Shown here one piece after another: positions 29,908 through 38,400 of a stretch of 64,000 bases of DNA. Below the pieces are notes generated by a model. It was given only the letters and a program-made list of their open reading frames with translations, made no database searches and was not told the origin of the DNA. The translations under genes and the position numbers were made by a program. This DNA is from Streptomyces mayonensis (lineage in GTDB: Bacteria; Actinomycetota; Actinomycetes; Streptomycetales; Streptomycetaceae): NCBI RefSeq assembly GCF_018982965.1, contig NZ_JACBYP010000010.1, forward strand, positions 1 to 64,000, written 5' to 3'. How positions within the stretch are numbered: the first letter of the stretch is position 1; each line of letters opens with the position of its first letter.

Positions 29908-30180
29908 TCAGCCGGTCCCGGCGGCGCCCTCGTCCCCGCCCTGGCCGTAGCGGCGCTCGAAGCGGGCGACTCGCCCCTCCGAGTCCACCGTCCTGGCCCT
30001 GCCCGTGTAGAAGGGGTGGCTCTCCGAGGAGATCTCCACGTCCACCACGGGGTAGGTCTCCCCGTCGTCCCAGTCGATGGTCTGGTCGCTGGTCGCGGTG
30101 GACCGGGTCAGGAAGGCGTAGCCGGCACTGCGGTCACGGAAGACGACGGGCCGGTAGTCGGGGTGCTTGTCCTGCTGCAT
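29908..30180 (-). CDS. rpmE2: Ribosomal protein L31 type B (zinc-independent)
   Basis: The 90-residue protein is the L31 type B paralogue: [40 protein letters not shown] and [20 protein letters not shown] are characteristic. It has no Cys, so it lacks the zinc ribbon of ordinary L31 and would replace it when zinc is scarce. In Streptomyces such genes are usually repressed by Zur, but I could not find a Zur-like box in the 60 bp before it. The last ten residues are a Gly/Ala/Glu-rich extension. Confidence 0.93.
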   Translation of the reverse strand: MQQDKHPDYRPVVFRDRSAGYAFLTRSTATSDQTIDWDDGETYPVVDVEISSESHPFYTGRARTVDSEGRVARFERRYGQGGDEGAAGTG

Positions 30181-30240
30181 GGCTGCTCCTCGTACGGCGA
30201 GGTTCGTGGTGGCGGGGCGGCTGTGCCGCTCCGGGTGGCG

Positions 30241-30723
30241 TCAGCCGGGCATGGAGTCCTCGTCGACGACGTGCATCGCGGCCTCCTCGGCGGAGGCTGC
30301 CGCGCCGTCTATACCCACGTCGAGGGCGACCAGCGCCGGCTCCTCGTCCTCGTGCGCGCCCTCGTCGGGTGCGACGAGCCGGCCCGAGCGGTTCGCGCCG
30401 ACCTCGTTGTCCAGCAGTTCCCCGTCGGTACCGGCCAGGTCGCCGAGCCCGTCGTCGTCGGGCGCGACCAGATCGGGCCGTTCCTCGGCGAGCCTCTGGT
30501 CGAGTGTCTCGCCCTCGTGACGTTCGGCGGCCGTGACACCGGGGTGCTCCACGGCCCAGGGCCGTTCGGGTGGGGACCAGCCCCGGTCGAGGGGATCGTC
30601 GACACCGTCGCCCTCGAGGGTGTCCTCGCCGTCGAGCAGCCCGGTGTCCTCCCTCTGCTCGGACCCGTCGGGCTGGTAGACGTCGTCTCCCCATCCGTCG
30701 GCGCTGTTCACGGGTACCTCCAT
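30241..30723 (-). CDS. DUF5709-like acidic protein
   Basis: The 160-residue protein is strongly acidic and has the DUF5709 pattern: VYQPDGSEQREDTGLLDGED, LDRGWSPPERPWAVEHPGVT, GETLDQRLAEERPD, and a C-terminal EEAAMHVVDE. No catalytic motif is visible. Starts at ATG 30723 or GTG 30711 are both possible, and neither has a strong ribosome site. It is read in the same direction as the L31 gene, 60 bp upstream of it. Confidence 0.75.
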   Translation of the reverse strand: MEVPVNSADGWGDDVYQPDGSEQREDTGLLDGEDTLEGDGVDDPLDRGWSPPERPWAVEHPGVTAAERHEGETLDQRLAEERPDLVAPDDDGLGDLAGTDGELLDNEVGANRSGRLVAPDEGAHEDEEPALVALDVGIDGAAASAEEAAMHVVDEDSMPG

Positions 30724-31026
30724 GGGGTGGGGACCGGCCCCTTCCCGCCGTGGAGCGCGGCGGGACGCCGGAGCTCGCGGCACGGCACTCACCCGTGGCG
30801 GAACCCCACGGTTCCCGGGCTCACCTCGAGCCGGTGCCTCCTCCCAGCCTTCCACCCCGCTTCGGGAACCCGCAACGGCACGGACGCCGCCCGGCGACCC
30901 GCCCCTCCCGGCCCGCACGGCGAGCCGTGTGGACCGGGCCCGGCCGGGCCCCGCGCCCCCGTAGGCCGTTCCGCGCCGTCTCCCGGCGACGCACCGCACG
31001 GTCGCCGCGCCCGGTACACCGTCCGT
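30724..31026. other. Intergenic region between the DUF5709 and ABC exporter genes
   Basis: About 300 bp of very GC-rich sequence. A small perfect repeat, GGAACC/GGTTCC with a 4-bp spacer (30800-30815), lies in the probable promoter zone of the DUF5709 gene. No gene is supported. Confidence 0.4.
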
Positions 31027-32808
31027 TCACCCGTGCCAGGACCGCCACAGGGCCGCGTAGGCGCCGTCGGCCGCGACGAGGTCGTCGTGGCTGCCCAGCT
31101 CGCTGATCCGGCCGTTCTCGACGACGGCGATGACGTCCGCGTCGTGGGCGGTGTGCAGGCGGTGGGCGATCGCGACCACCGTGCGGCCGTCCAGGACCCT
31201 CGCCAGGGACCGCTCGAGGTGGCGGGCGGCCCTCGGGTCGAGCAGGGATGTCGCCTCGTCCAGCACCAGGGTGTGCGGGTCGGCCAGCACCAGACGGGCC
31301 AGCGCGATCTGCTGCGCCTGCGCCGGGGTCAGCGTGAAACCGCCCGAGCCGACCTCGGTGTCCAGGCCCCCGTCGAGCGAGCGGGACCAGTCGGCCGCGT
31401 CGACCGCGCCCAGCGCCGCCCACAACTCGGCGTCGGTGGCGCCTGCCCGGGCGAGGCGGAGGTTGTCGCGCAGGGACCCCACGAAGACGTGGTGCTCCTG
31501 GTTGACGAGGGCCACGTGCGAACGGACCCGTTCCGCGGGCATCCGGGACAGTTCCGCGCCGCCCAGGGTGATCCGGCCGTCACGGGGCCCGTAGATCCCG
31601 GCCAGCAGCCTGCCCAGGGTGGACTTGCCCGCGCCGGAGGGACCCACCAGGGCGAGCCGGGTGCCGGGGGCGACCTCCAGCGACACCTTGCGCAGGACGT
31701 CGACGCCCTCGAGGTAGCCGAAGTGCACCCGGTCGGCGTGCACGTGCCGGCCCTCGGGAGCCAGCGACGGGTCACCTGCGTCCGGTTCGATGTCCCGGAC
31801 GCCCACCAGCCGGGCCAGGGACACCTGCGCCACCTGCAGTTCGTCGTACCAGCGCAGGATGATGCCGACCGGGTCGACGAGCATCTGCGCGATCAGCGCC
31901 GCCGTGGTCAGCTGGCCGACCCCGATCCAGCCGTGCAGGACGAACACCCCGCCCACGAGCAGGACGGAGGCCAGCACGGTCACATGGGTGACGTTGATGA
32001 TCGGGAAGAGGACCGAGCGCAGCCACAGCGTGTAGCGCTCCCAGGCCGTCCACTCCTTGACCCGGCGCTCCGACAGCTCGATGCGGCGGGCGTCGAGACG
32101 GTGCGACTCGACGGTGCGCCCGGCGTCCACGGTCTCGGCGAGGGCGGCGGCCACCGCGGCGTACCCGGCGGCCTCGGAGCGGTAGGCGGCGGGCGCCCGC
32201 CGGAAGTACCAGCGGCAGCCGATCACCAGCAGCGGTACCGCGATGATCACCGCAGGCGCCAGCGCCGGCGCCGTGACCACGAGGCCGCCGAGCAGCAGCA
32301 CCACCCACACGGCACCGATCGCCAGTTGGGGCACGGCCTCCCGCATGGCGTTGGCGAGGCGGTCGATGTCCGTGGTGATCCGGGAAAGCAGATCTCCGGT
32401 GCCGGCCCGTTCCAGCACGCCGGGTGGCAGTCCGACCGACCGCACCAGGAAGTCCTCACGCAGGTCGGCCAGCATCCGCTCGCCGAGCACGGCCCCGCGC
32501 AGCCGCACCTCACGCACGAACGCCGCCTGTACGACGAGCGCGACCACGAAGAGCGTGGCCGTGAGGCCGAGGTGCAGTTCGCGGGCGTCGTCCGAGACAC
32601 GTTCGACGAGCCCGCCCAGCAGGTAGGGGCCCACCATCGAGGCGATCACGGCGACGGTGTTCACCGTCACGAGGAGGATGAACGCGCGGCGGTGCCGGCG
32701 CAGCAGTTCGCCCGCGTAGGCGCGTACGGTCGCGGGTGCGCCGACGGGCAGGGTGCTGGCGGTCGTCGGTGCCGCCGGGTCGTACGACGGTGGCGCGACG
32801 CCGATCAT
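31027..32808 (-). CDS. ABC exporter half-transporter, catalytic partner with degenerate signature
   Basis: The 593-residue protein is a type IV ABC exporter subunit: six membrane helices (residues ~40-320) then an ATP-binding domain. The Walker A GPSGAGKST (~389-397), Walker B TLVLDEATS and the His of the H-loop (AIAHRL) are intact. The ABC signature, normally LSGGQ, reads LTPAQ (~493-497). Its start overlaps the end of the upstream half-transporter gene by four bases. The partner has the complementary defects, so the two almost surely form a heterodimer with one working and one dead ATP site. Substrate unknown. Confidence 0.9.
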   Translation of the reverse strand: MIGVAPPSYDPAAPTTASTLPVGAPATVRAYAGELLRRHRRAFILLVTVNTVAVIASMVGPYLLGGLVERVSDDARELHLGLTATLFVVALVVQAAFVREVRLRGAVLGERMLADLREDFLVRSVGLPPGVLERAGTGDLLSRITTDIDRLANAMREAVPQLAIGAVWVVLLLGGLVVTAPALAPAVIIAVPLLVIGCRWYFRRAPAAYRSEAAGYAAVAAALAETVDAGRTVESHRLDARRIELSERRVKEWTAWERYTLWLRSVLFPIINVTHVTVLASVLLVGGVFVLHGWIGVGQLTTAALIAQMLVDPVGIILRWYDELQVAQVSLARLVGVRDIEPDAGDPSLAPEGRHVHADRVHFGYLEGVDVLRKVSLEVAPGTRLALVGPSGAGKSTLGRLLAGIYGPRDGRITLGGAELSRMPAERVRSHVALVNQEHHVFVGSLRDNLRLARAGATDAELWAALGAVDAADWSRSLDGGLDTEVGSGGFTLTPAQAQQIALARLVLADPHTLVLDEATSLLDPRAARHLERSLARVLDGRTVVAIAHRLHTAHDADVIAVVENGRISELGSHDDLVAADGAYAALWRSWHG

Positions 32809-34805
32809 GCCGTCTCCTCGATCTCTTCCAGTCGGTGCAGTGCCTCGTCGTCCTTCAGTACGCCGTCGTCCCTGAGTACGCCGCTGTCCCCGATCACGCC
32901 GTCGTCATCGAGTACGCGGTCCTCCCCGAGTACTCGGGTGTGCGCGTCCTCTTGCGGTGCTGCCCTGCGCGGCCCGGTCCTCTCCGGAAGGGGCTTGTCC
33001 GGCGCGGTCCTCGCCGTGACGGTCTTCTCGGGCCCGTCCCCGGCCAGGTCTTCGCCGGGACGTGCCGCCGACTCCTCGGCCGTCTCGCGGATGACCACCG
33101 CCCGGTACCGGGGCTCGGTGTGCAGCAGCTCGCGGTGGGCACCGACCGCGGCCACCTCACCGTCGTCCAGGAACACGATCCGGTCCGCGCGGTCCAGCAG
33201 CAGGGGCGAGGAGGTGAAGACGACCGTGGTGCGGCCCTGCCGCAACGTGCGTACGCCTTCCGCGATCCGTGCCTCGGTGTGCGAGTCCACGGCAGAGGTC
33301 GGTTCGTCCAGGACCAGTGCCTCCGGGTCCGTGACCAGGGAGCGGGCGAGCGCCAGCCGTTGGCGCTGCCCGCCCGACAGCGACCGGCCCCGCTCGGTGA
33401 TGCGGGCGTCCATCGGGTCCTCTGCGCCGAGCGAGCCCTGCGCGAGCGACGCCAGGACGTCGCCGCACTGGGCGGCGGCAAGAGCCTCCTCGGCGCGGAC
33501 TGCTCCGGACGCGGGCACGGCGAGGAGTTCACGCAGGGTGCCCGAGAGCAGCACCGGGTCCTTGTCCTGGACCAGGACGGCGGTGCGCGCGGACGCCAGC
33601 GGCAACTCGTCCAGCGGAACTCCGCCGAGCAGCGCCGACGTGCCCTCCTGGGCGGGGTGCCCGCCGAGCCGTTCCGCCAGACGCCCGGCGGCGTCCGGAT
33701 CGCCGCACACCACGGCGGTCAGCCGGCCCGCCGGCGCCAGGAGACCGGTGGCCGGATCGGACAGGTCCCCGGTGGGGGTCTCGGCGGCGCGCGAGCCCGC
33801 GACGTCCGTGGCCCGCTCCAGCGCGAGCACCCGCGCGGCCCGCTTGGCCGACGGCCGGGAGAAGGAGTACGCCATGGCGATCTCCTCGAAGTGCCGCAGC
33901 GGGTAGGTGAGGATCATGACCGAGCTGTAGACGGTGACGAGTTCGCCGACGCCGATCCGGCCGTCGCGGGCCAGGCCGACGCCGTGCACGACCACCGAGA
34001 CCAGGAGCAGGCCCGGCAGCAGCACCTGGATCGCGGAGATCAGGGACCACATGCGAGCACTGCGCACCGCGGCGTGCCGTACGTCCTGGGAGGCGCTGCG
34101 GTAGCGGTCGAGGAAGAGTTCCTCACCGCCGATGCCGCGCAGTACGCGCAGCCCGGCGACGGTGTCCGAGGCGAGTTCGGTGGCCCGGCCGGCCTTCTCG
34201 CGCTGGACGTCGGCCCGCCGGGTGGCCCGGGGGAGGAGGGGCAGTACGGCGAGGGCCAGTACCGGCAGGCCCACGAGCACCACGATGCCGAGCGCCGGCT
34301 GGTAGACGACCAGAGCCGCGCAGACCAGCACCACGGTCACCGCCGCGGCCGTGAACCGGGAGACGGCCTCCACGAACCAGCCGATCTTCTCGACGTCGCC
34401 GGTGGACACGGCCACGACCTCGCCGGCCGCGACCCGTCGGGTGAGCGCCGAGCCGAGCAGCGCGGTCTTGCGGGCGAGCAGTTGCTGGACCCGGGCGGCG
34501 GCGGTGATCCAGTTGGTGACGGCGGTGCGGTGCAGAAAGGTGTCGCCGAGCGCGGTGCCGGCACCGCAGAGCACCATGAGGAGGCCCGAGAGGGCGAGCC
34601 GGTCGCCGGAACGGTCGACGACGGCCTGAACGGCGAACCCGACGCAGAAGGGCAGTGCGGAGACGGCGGTGAAGTGCAGCAGGCCCCAGGCCAGCGACTT
34701 GAGCTGCCCGCCGAGCTGGTTGCGGAACAGCCACCACAGAAATCGGGGGCCCGAGCGTGCGTCGGGCACGCCCGGGTCGGGATACGGAAGGTCTTGGATC
34801 TGCAT
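32805..34805 (-). CDS. ABC exporter half-transporter, partner with degenerate Walker A
   Basis: The 666-residue protein has six membrane helices and an ATP-binding domain whose Walker A is lost: the position reads CGDPDAAGRLAER (~367-379), with no Lys-Ser/Thr. The H-loop His is also replaced (VVFTSSPLL). In contrast the signature LSGGQRQRLALARS (~476) and Walker B ALVLDEPTSAVD are canonical, so it can complete the other subunit's ATP site. The last ~100 residues form an unusual hydrophilic tail with short repeats such as DDDGV, GDSGV and RDDGV. ATG 34805 starts the family N-terminus; a longer frame upstream is not coding-like. Confidence 0.9.
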   Translation of the reverse strand: MQIQDLPYPDPGVPDARSGPRFLWWLFRNQLGGQLKSLAWGLLHFTAVSALPFCVGFAVQAVVDRSGDRLALSGLLMVLCGAGTALGDTFLHRTAVTNWITAAARVQQLLARKTALLGSALTRRVAAGEVVAVSTGDVEKIGWFVEAVSRFTAAAVTVVLVCAALVVYQPALGIVVLVGLPVLALAVLPLLPRATRRADVQREKAGRATELASDTVAGLRVLRGIGGEELFLDRYRSASQDVRHAAVRSARMWSLISAIQVLLPGLLLVSVVVHGVGLARDGRIGVGELVTVYSSVMILTYPLRHFEEIAMAYSFSRPSAKRAARVLALERATDVAGSRAAETPTGDLSDPATGLLAPAGRLTAVVCGDPDAAGRLAERLGGHPAQEGTSALLGGVPLDELPLASARTAVLVQDKDPVLLSGTLRELLAVPASGAVRAEEALAAAQCGDVLASLAQGSLGAEDPMDARITERGRSLSGGQRQRLALARSLVTDPEALVLDEPTSAVDSHTEARIAEGVRTLRQGRTTVVFTSSPLLLDRADRIVFLDDGEVAAVGAHRELLHTEPRYRAVVIRETAEESAARPGEDLAGDGPEKTVTARTAPDKPLPERTGPRRAAPQEDAHTRVLGEDRVLDDDGVIGDSGVLRDDGVLKDDEALHRLEEIEETA

Positions 34806-34986
34806 GACGTCCCAGCGGCTCGTGTCAGGGGTGCCGTTGCAACACGGCATCAGGAGACTGCAAACCGTGAAAGGTTCGCGTTGCCACAGGCCGAAAATCA
34901 AGCGGTTTTCCAAGGCGGGACAAGAATCCGGCGGTAGCCGTCCGGCCCCTGCCGGGCACCTCGTGCCGGGGTGCGACCATGGACGG

Positions 34987-35748
34987 ATGGGAAGCGGTGG
35001 AGTACGGCGTTCGGTGGTCGCGGTGGCGGCTCTTGGGTCCCTGCTGACGGTGACGGCCGTGACCGGCTGCGGCGGATCCCCGGGGGACGGCCCGGACGCC
35101 GGGGCGGGCGGCTCGGGCAGCACGGCAGGCAAGGCGGGCCGCAGCACCGCCCCGGCCGACCCGACGCGGATCCCCGGCGTCGGTGACCGGCTCCAGCAGC
35201 GGATTCCCGGCGACTCGAGCCAGGTCGTGGCGGTCTACGGCGACGGCAAGGACTCCGCCGACTCCACGGTCGTGCTCTACACGAAGCAGGGCTCCGCCTG
35301 GCACCGCGCCCGCAGTTGGGCCGCGCACAACGGCAAGAAGGGGTGGACGACCGACCACCACGAGGACGACAACCGCAGCCCCGTGGGAGTGTTCACGCTC
35401 ACCGACGCGGGTGGAGTGCTCCCGGACCCGGACCCCGCAGCGGGTCTGCCGTACACCGAGTCCGGTGCGTTCGCTGCACCGCGCTCGTGGGCCGAGTCGC
35501 ACTGGCACGACTTCGACTACGTGATCGCCATCGACTACAACCGGGTCAAGGGCACCCCGCCGAACGACCCGACCCGGCCCGAGGGTTCGTCCAAGGGTGG
35601 CTCGATCTGGCTGCACATGGACCACGGCAGCGGCACGTCGGCCTGCGTCAGTGTCTCCAAGTCGGGCATGGAGTACCTGCTGCGCACGCTGGACCCGGAC
35701 CGGCACCCGGTCGTGGTCATGGGGGACAGGGCGAACCTCGAGGCCTGA
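34987..35748 (+). CDS. L,D-transpeptidase-like lipoprotein
   Basis: The 253-residue protein has a lipoprotein signal peptide ending in a lipobox (TAVTGC, Cys ~27), a Gly/Ser/Ala-rich linker and a C-terminal domain resembling YkuD/ErfK-type L,D-transpeptidase domains. The latter shows RSPVGVFTLTDAGG, a later SIWLHMDHGSGTSACVSVS with candidate catalytic His and Cys, and YLLRTLDPDRHPVVVMG. It would act at the outer membrane face on peptidoglycan cross-links or as a related hydrolase. The Cys motif (TSACVSV) differs from the strict SHGC(I/V)R pattern. Divergent from the ABC exporter pair. Confidence 0.8.
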   Translation: MGSGGVRRSVVAVAALGSLLTVTAVTGCGGSPGDGPDAGAGGSGSTAGKAGRSTAPADPTRIPGVGDRLQQRIPGDSSQVVAVYGDGKDSADSTVVLYTKQGSAWHRARSWAAHNGKKGWTTDHHEDDNRSPVGVFTLTDAGGVLPDPDPAAGLPYTESGAFAAPRSWAESHWHDFDYVIAIDYNRVKGTPPNDPTRPEGSSKGGSIWLHMDHGSGTSACVSVSKSGMEYLLRTLDPDRHPVVVMGDRANLEA

Positions 35749-35779
35749 GCGGACGGCGGGCCCCGGGCCGTGCCGCCGG

Positions 35780-36241
35780 TCACGCCGTCCGGCGGTCCCG
35801 CCCCGTGCCGGGCCCGTCGATCAGGGCGTCCAGCAGTCCGCCGAGCGCCGTGCGCTGCTCCTCCGACAGCGGCGCAAGGATCTCCTCCGCGGCGGACCGT
35901 CGGGCGCCGTGCAGTTCACGCAGTGCCGCACGCCCGTCGTCGGTCAGCTCTATCCGGATGACCCGGCGATTGTCCGGATCGGGGACGCGGCGTACCTTCC
36001 CGGCCGTCTCCAGCCCGTCGACCAGGGTCGTCACCGCCCGGGGGACGACCTCCAGGCGCTCCGCCAGGTCGGCCATGCGGGGCGGCGAGCCGTAGTGCGC
36101 CAGGGTGCGCAGCAACCGGGACTGGGCCGGGGTGATGCCGAGGCCACGGTGCTCGAGGTGGCGCTTCTGGATGCGGTGCACCCTGCGGGTGAGCCGCAGC
36201 AACTGCTCGGCGAGCAGGCCGTCGGGATCGGGCGCGGTCAT
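35780..36241 (-). CDS. MarR-family transcriptional regulator
   Basis: The 153-residue protein is a MarR winged-helix repressor: ITPAQSRLLRTLAHYGSPPR, the recognition region MADLAERLEVVPRAVTTLVD, and the wing GKVRRVPDPDNRRVIRIELT. It is divergent from an ABC multidrug-type exporter gene, the usual arrangement for a repressor of an efflux system responding to a toxic ligand. An inverted repeat at 36266-36290 lies just before its start codon and is a likely target. Confidence 0.92.
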   Translation of the reverse strand: MTAPDPDGLLAEQLLRLTRRVHRIQKRHLEHRGLGITPAQSRLLRTLAHYGSPPRMADLAERLEVVPRAVTTLVDGLETAGKVRRVPDPDNRRVIRIELTDDGRAALRELHGARRSAAEEILAPLSEEQRTALGGLLDALIDGPGTGRDRRTA

Positions 36242-36265
36242 GCGGGAACAATATCAGGATGGCAT

Positions 36266-36290
36266 TCATTGTGAGTATAGGTAACAATGA
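36266..36290. promoter_or_regulatory. Candidate MarR operator
   Basis: TCATTGT (36266-36272) and ACAATGA (36284-36290) form a perfect 7-bp inverted repeat with an 11-bp AT-rich spacer (GAGTATAGGTA). It sits 25 bp from the MarR start codon, where it would overlap the promoters of both divergent genes. The size and symmetry fit a MarR dimer site. Confidence 0.65.
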
Positions 36291-36428
36291 CCTGTGATCC
36301 ATGTGGTCTGTGGAGGTCCGCCGGCCCGCGGGCGTCCGACCGGTCGCCCCGCAGTCCGGCTGCCGCACTCGTGGCCGCCGGACCGGCCGGCCGCGGATCG
36401 CGGAGGCCCACCGTCGGCCGGTTCGCTG

Positions 36429-36497
36429 CCCGTCACCCGTCACCCGTCACCCGTCACCCGTCACGCTCGCCCGTCGCCCGTCGCCCGTCGCCCGTCG
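36429..36497. repeat. Heptamer tandem repeats in the exporter leader
   Basis: Five copies of CCCGTCA (36429-36463) are followed after six bases by four copies of the one-base variant CCCGTCG (36470-36497). They lie 54 bp upstream of the exporter start codon. The 7-bp unit is not in frame with a coding repeat, so length changes could tune spacing or leader RNA structure. Confidence 0.85.
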
Positions 36498-36551
36498 CGC
36501 GCGGTCCGCGGGCCTCCGCCGATCCGTCCGTGCAGTCCCCCGAAGGAGCCC

Positions 36552-38357
36552 ATGCACCCCGACCGTGCTTCCGTCTGGACCGCGCCCGCCGCCGACGCCG
36601 GGGAACAGCCCCGGCAGGTGCGCCGCATCCTGAAGCTGTTCCGTCCCTACCGCGGCCGCCTCGCGGTCGTCGGCCTGCTCGTCGGCGCCGCCTCGCTGGT
36701 GTCGGTCGCCACGCCCTTCCTGCTGAAGGAGATCCTCGACGTCGCCCTCCCCGAGGGGCGCACCGGCCTCCTCAGTCTGCTGGCCCTCGGCATGATCCTC
36801 GGCGCCGTCCTCACCAGCGTCTTCGGTGTGCTGCAGACACTGATCTCCACGACCGTCGGCCAGCGCGTCATGCACGACCTGCGCACCGCCGTCTACGGCC
36901 GGCTCCAGCAGATGTCCCTCGCGTTCTTCACGCGCACCCGCACCGGCGAGGTCCAGTCCCGCATCGCCAACGACATCGGCGGCATGCAGGCCACCGTCAC
37001 CTCGACCGCCACCTCCCTCGTCTCCAACCTCACCAGCGTGGTCGCCACCGTCGTCGCGATGGTCGTCCTCGACTGGCGGCTGACCGTGGTCTCGCTGCTC
37101 CTGCTGCCGGTCTTCGTGTGGATCAGCCGCCGCGTGGGCAGGGAGCGACGGAAGATCACCACCCGGCGCCAGAAGCAGATGGCCGTCATGGCCGCCACGG
37201 TCACCGAGTCGCTCTCCGTCAGCGGCATCCTGCTCGGCCGCACCATGGGCCGCTCCGACTCGCTCACCCGCGCCTTCGCGGACGAGTCCGAGGGGCTGGT
37301 CGACCTCGAAGTGAAGTCGAACATGGCGGGCCGCTGGCGGATGGCCGTCATCACGATCGTCATGGCCGCGATGCCGGCGGTCATCTACTGGGCCGCGGGC
37401 ATCGCCCTGCAACTCGGCGGTGCCGGCGTCTCCCTCGGCACCATCGTCGCCTTCGTCTCGCTCCAGCAGGGCCTGTTCCGCCCCACCGTGAGCCTGTTGT
37501 CCACCGGCGTCCAGATCCAGAGCTCGCTCGCCCTCTTCCAGCGCATCTTCGAGTACCTCGACCTGCCGGTCGACATCACCGAGCGGAAGGACCCCGTCCG
37601 TCTCGACCAGGTCAAGGGCGAGGTCCGCTTCGAGGGCGTCGAGTTCGGGTACGACGGCAAGGGCGGCCCGGTCCTCGACGGCATCGACATCACCGTCCCC
37701 GCGGGCAGCAGCCTCGCCGTCGTGGGGCCCACCGGAGCCGGCAAGTCCACGCTCGGCCACCTGGTGCCGCGGCTGTACGACGTGACGGGCGGCCGGGTCA
37801 CCCTCGACGGGGTGGACGTGCGCGACCTCGACTTCGGCACCCTGGCCCGCGCGGTCGGCGTGGTCTCGCAGGAGACGTACCTCTTCCACGCCTCGGTCGC
37901 CGAGAACCTGCGCTTCGCCAAGCCCGACGCCACCGAGGCGGAGCTGGAGGCGGCGGCGAGGGCGGCCCAGATCCACGACCACATCGCGGCCCTGCCCGAC
38001 GGCTACGACACGGTGGTCGGCGAGCGCGGCCACCGCTTCTCCGGAGGCGAGAAGCAGCGCCTGGCCCTGGCCCGTACCATCCTGCGCGACCCGCCCGTCC
38101 TGGTCCTGGACGAGGCGACCAGCGCCCTGGACACCCGTACCGAGGCCGCGGTGCAGGACGCCATCGACGCACTGTCCGCCAACCGCACCACGATCACCAT
38201 CGCCCACCGCCTGTCCACCGTCCGGGACGCCGACCGGATCGTGGTCCTCGACTCCGGGCGCCTGGCCGAACAGGGCACCCACGAGGAACTGCTGGCGCTG
38301 GACGGAAGGTACGCGGCGCTGGTGCGCAGGGACGCCCGACTGGAGCCGACAATGTGA
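36552..38357 (+). CDS. ABC multidrug-type exporter (fused membrane and ATPase domains)
   Basis: The 601-residue protein has six membrane helices (residues ~30-310) and a canonical ATP-binding domain: Walker A GPTGAGKST, signature RFSGGEKQRLALART, Walker B LVLDEATSALD and H-loop ITIAHRLSTV. All are intact, so it can work as a homodimer, unlike the pair at 31027-34805. ATG 36552 follows GAAGGAGCC; the upstream open frame is repeat sequence. The divergent MarR gene suggests induction by a toxic compound that is also exported. Confidence 0.92.
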   Translation: MHPDRASVWTAPAADAGEQPRQVRRILKLFRPYRGRLAVVGLLVGAASLVSVATPFLLKEILDVALPEGRTGLLSLLALGMILGAVLTSVFGVLQTLISTTVGQRVMHDLRTAVYGRLQQMSLAFFTRTRTGEVQSRIANDIGGMQATVTSTATSLVSNLTSVVATVVAMVVLDWRLTVVSLLLLPVFVWISRRVGRERRKITTRRQKQMAVMAATVTESLSVSGILLGRTMGRSDSLTRAFADESEGLVDLEVKSNMAGRWRMAVITIVMAAMPAVIYWAAGIALQLGGAGVSLGTIVAFVSLQQGLFRPTVSLLSTGVQIQSSLALFQRIFEYLDLPVDITERKDPVRLDQVKGEVRFEGVEFGYDGKGGPVLDGIDITVPAGSSLAVVGPTGAGKSTLGHLVPRLYDVTGGRVTLDGVDVRDLDFGTLARAVGVVSQETYLFHASVAENLRFAKPDATEAELEAAARAAQIHDHIAALPDGYDTVVGERGHRFSGGEKQRLALARTILRDPPVLVLDEATSALDTRTEAAVQDAIDALSANRTTITIAHRLSTVRDADRIVVLDSGRLAEQGTHEELLALDGRYAALVRRDARLEPTM

Positions 38358-38400
38358 CGATATGCCGGATTTGAGTGCGAATGGGGGTTAACGTGCCCGC

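Larger units (their letters stand above)
36242..36551. other. Divergent promoter region between the MarR and ABC exporter genes
   Basis: The 310 bp hold an AT-richer inverted repeat near the MarR start and two blocks of 7-bp tandem repeats in the long leader of the exporter gene. An open frame runs through much of it from 36294, but its repeat-encoded Pro/Arg/His sequence is not protein-like. Confidence 0.5.

Noticed and set aside
30181..30240. Zur box before the L31 type B gene
   Set aside because: The 60 bp upstream show no AT-rich palindrome of Zur type; control may act from further upstream or be absent.
26089..33906. A 2605-residue plus-strand open frame
   Set aside because: It runs antisense across several well-supported genes (thioesterase, helicase, L31, ABC exporters) and its translation is a mirror of their codon bias, with no domain.
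36294..36551. N-terminal extension of the ABC exporter through the heptamer repeats
   Set aside because: The frame stays open only because of repeat sequence encoding Pro/Arg/His runs; a strong ribosome site and the family N-terminus point to ATG 36552.
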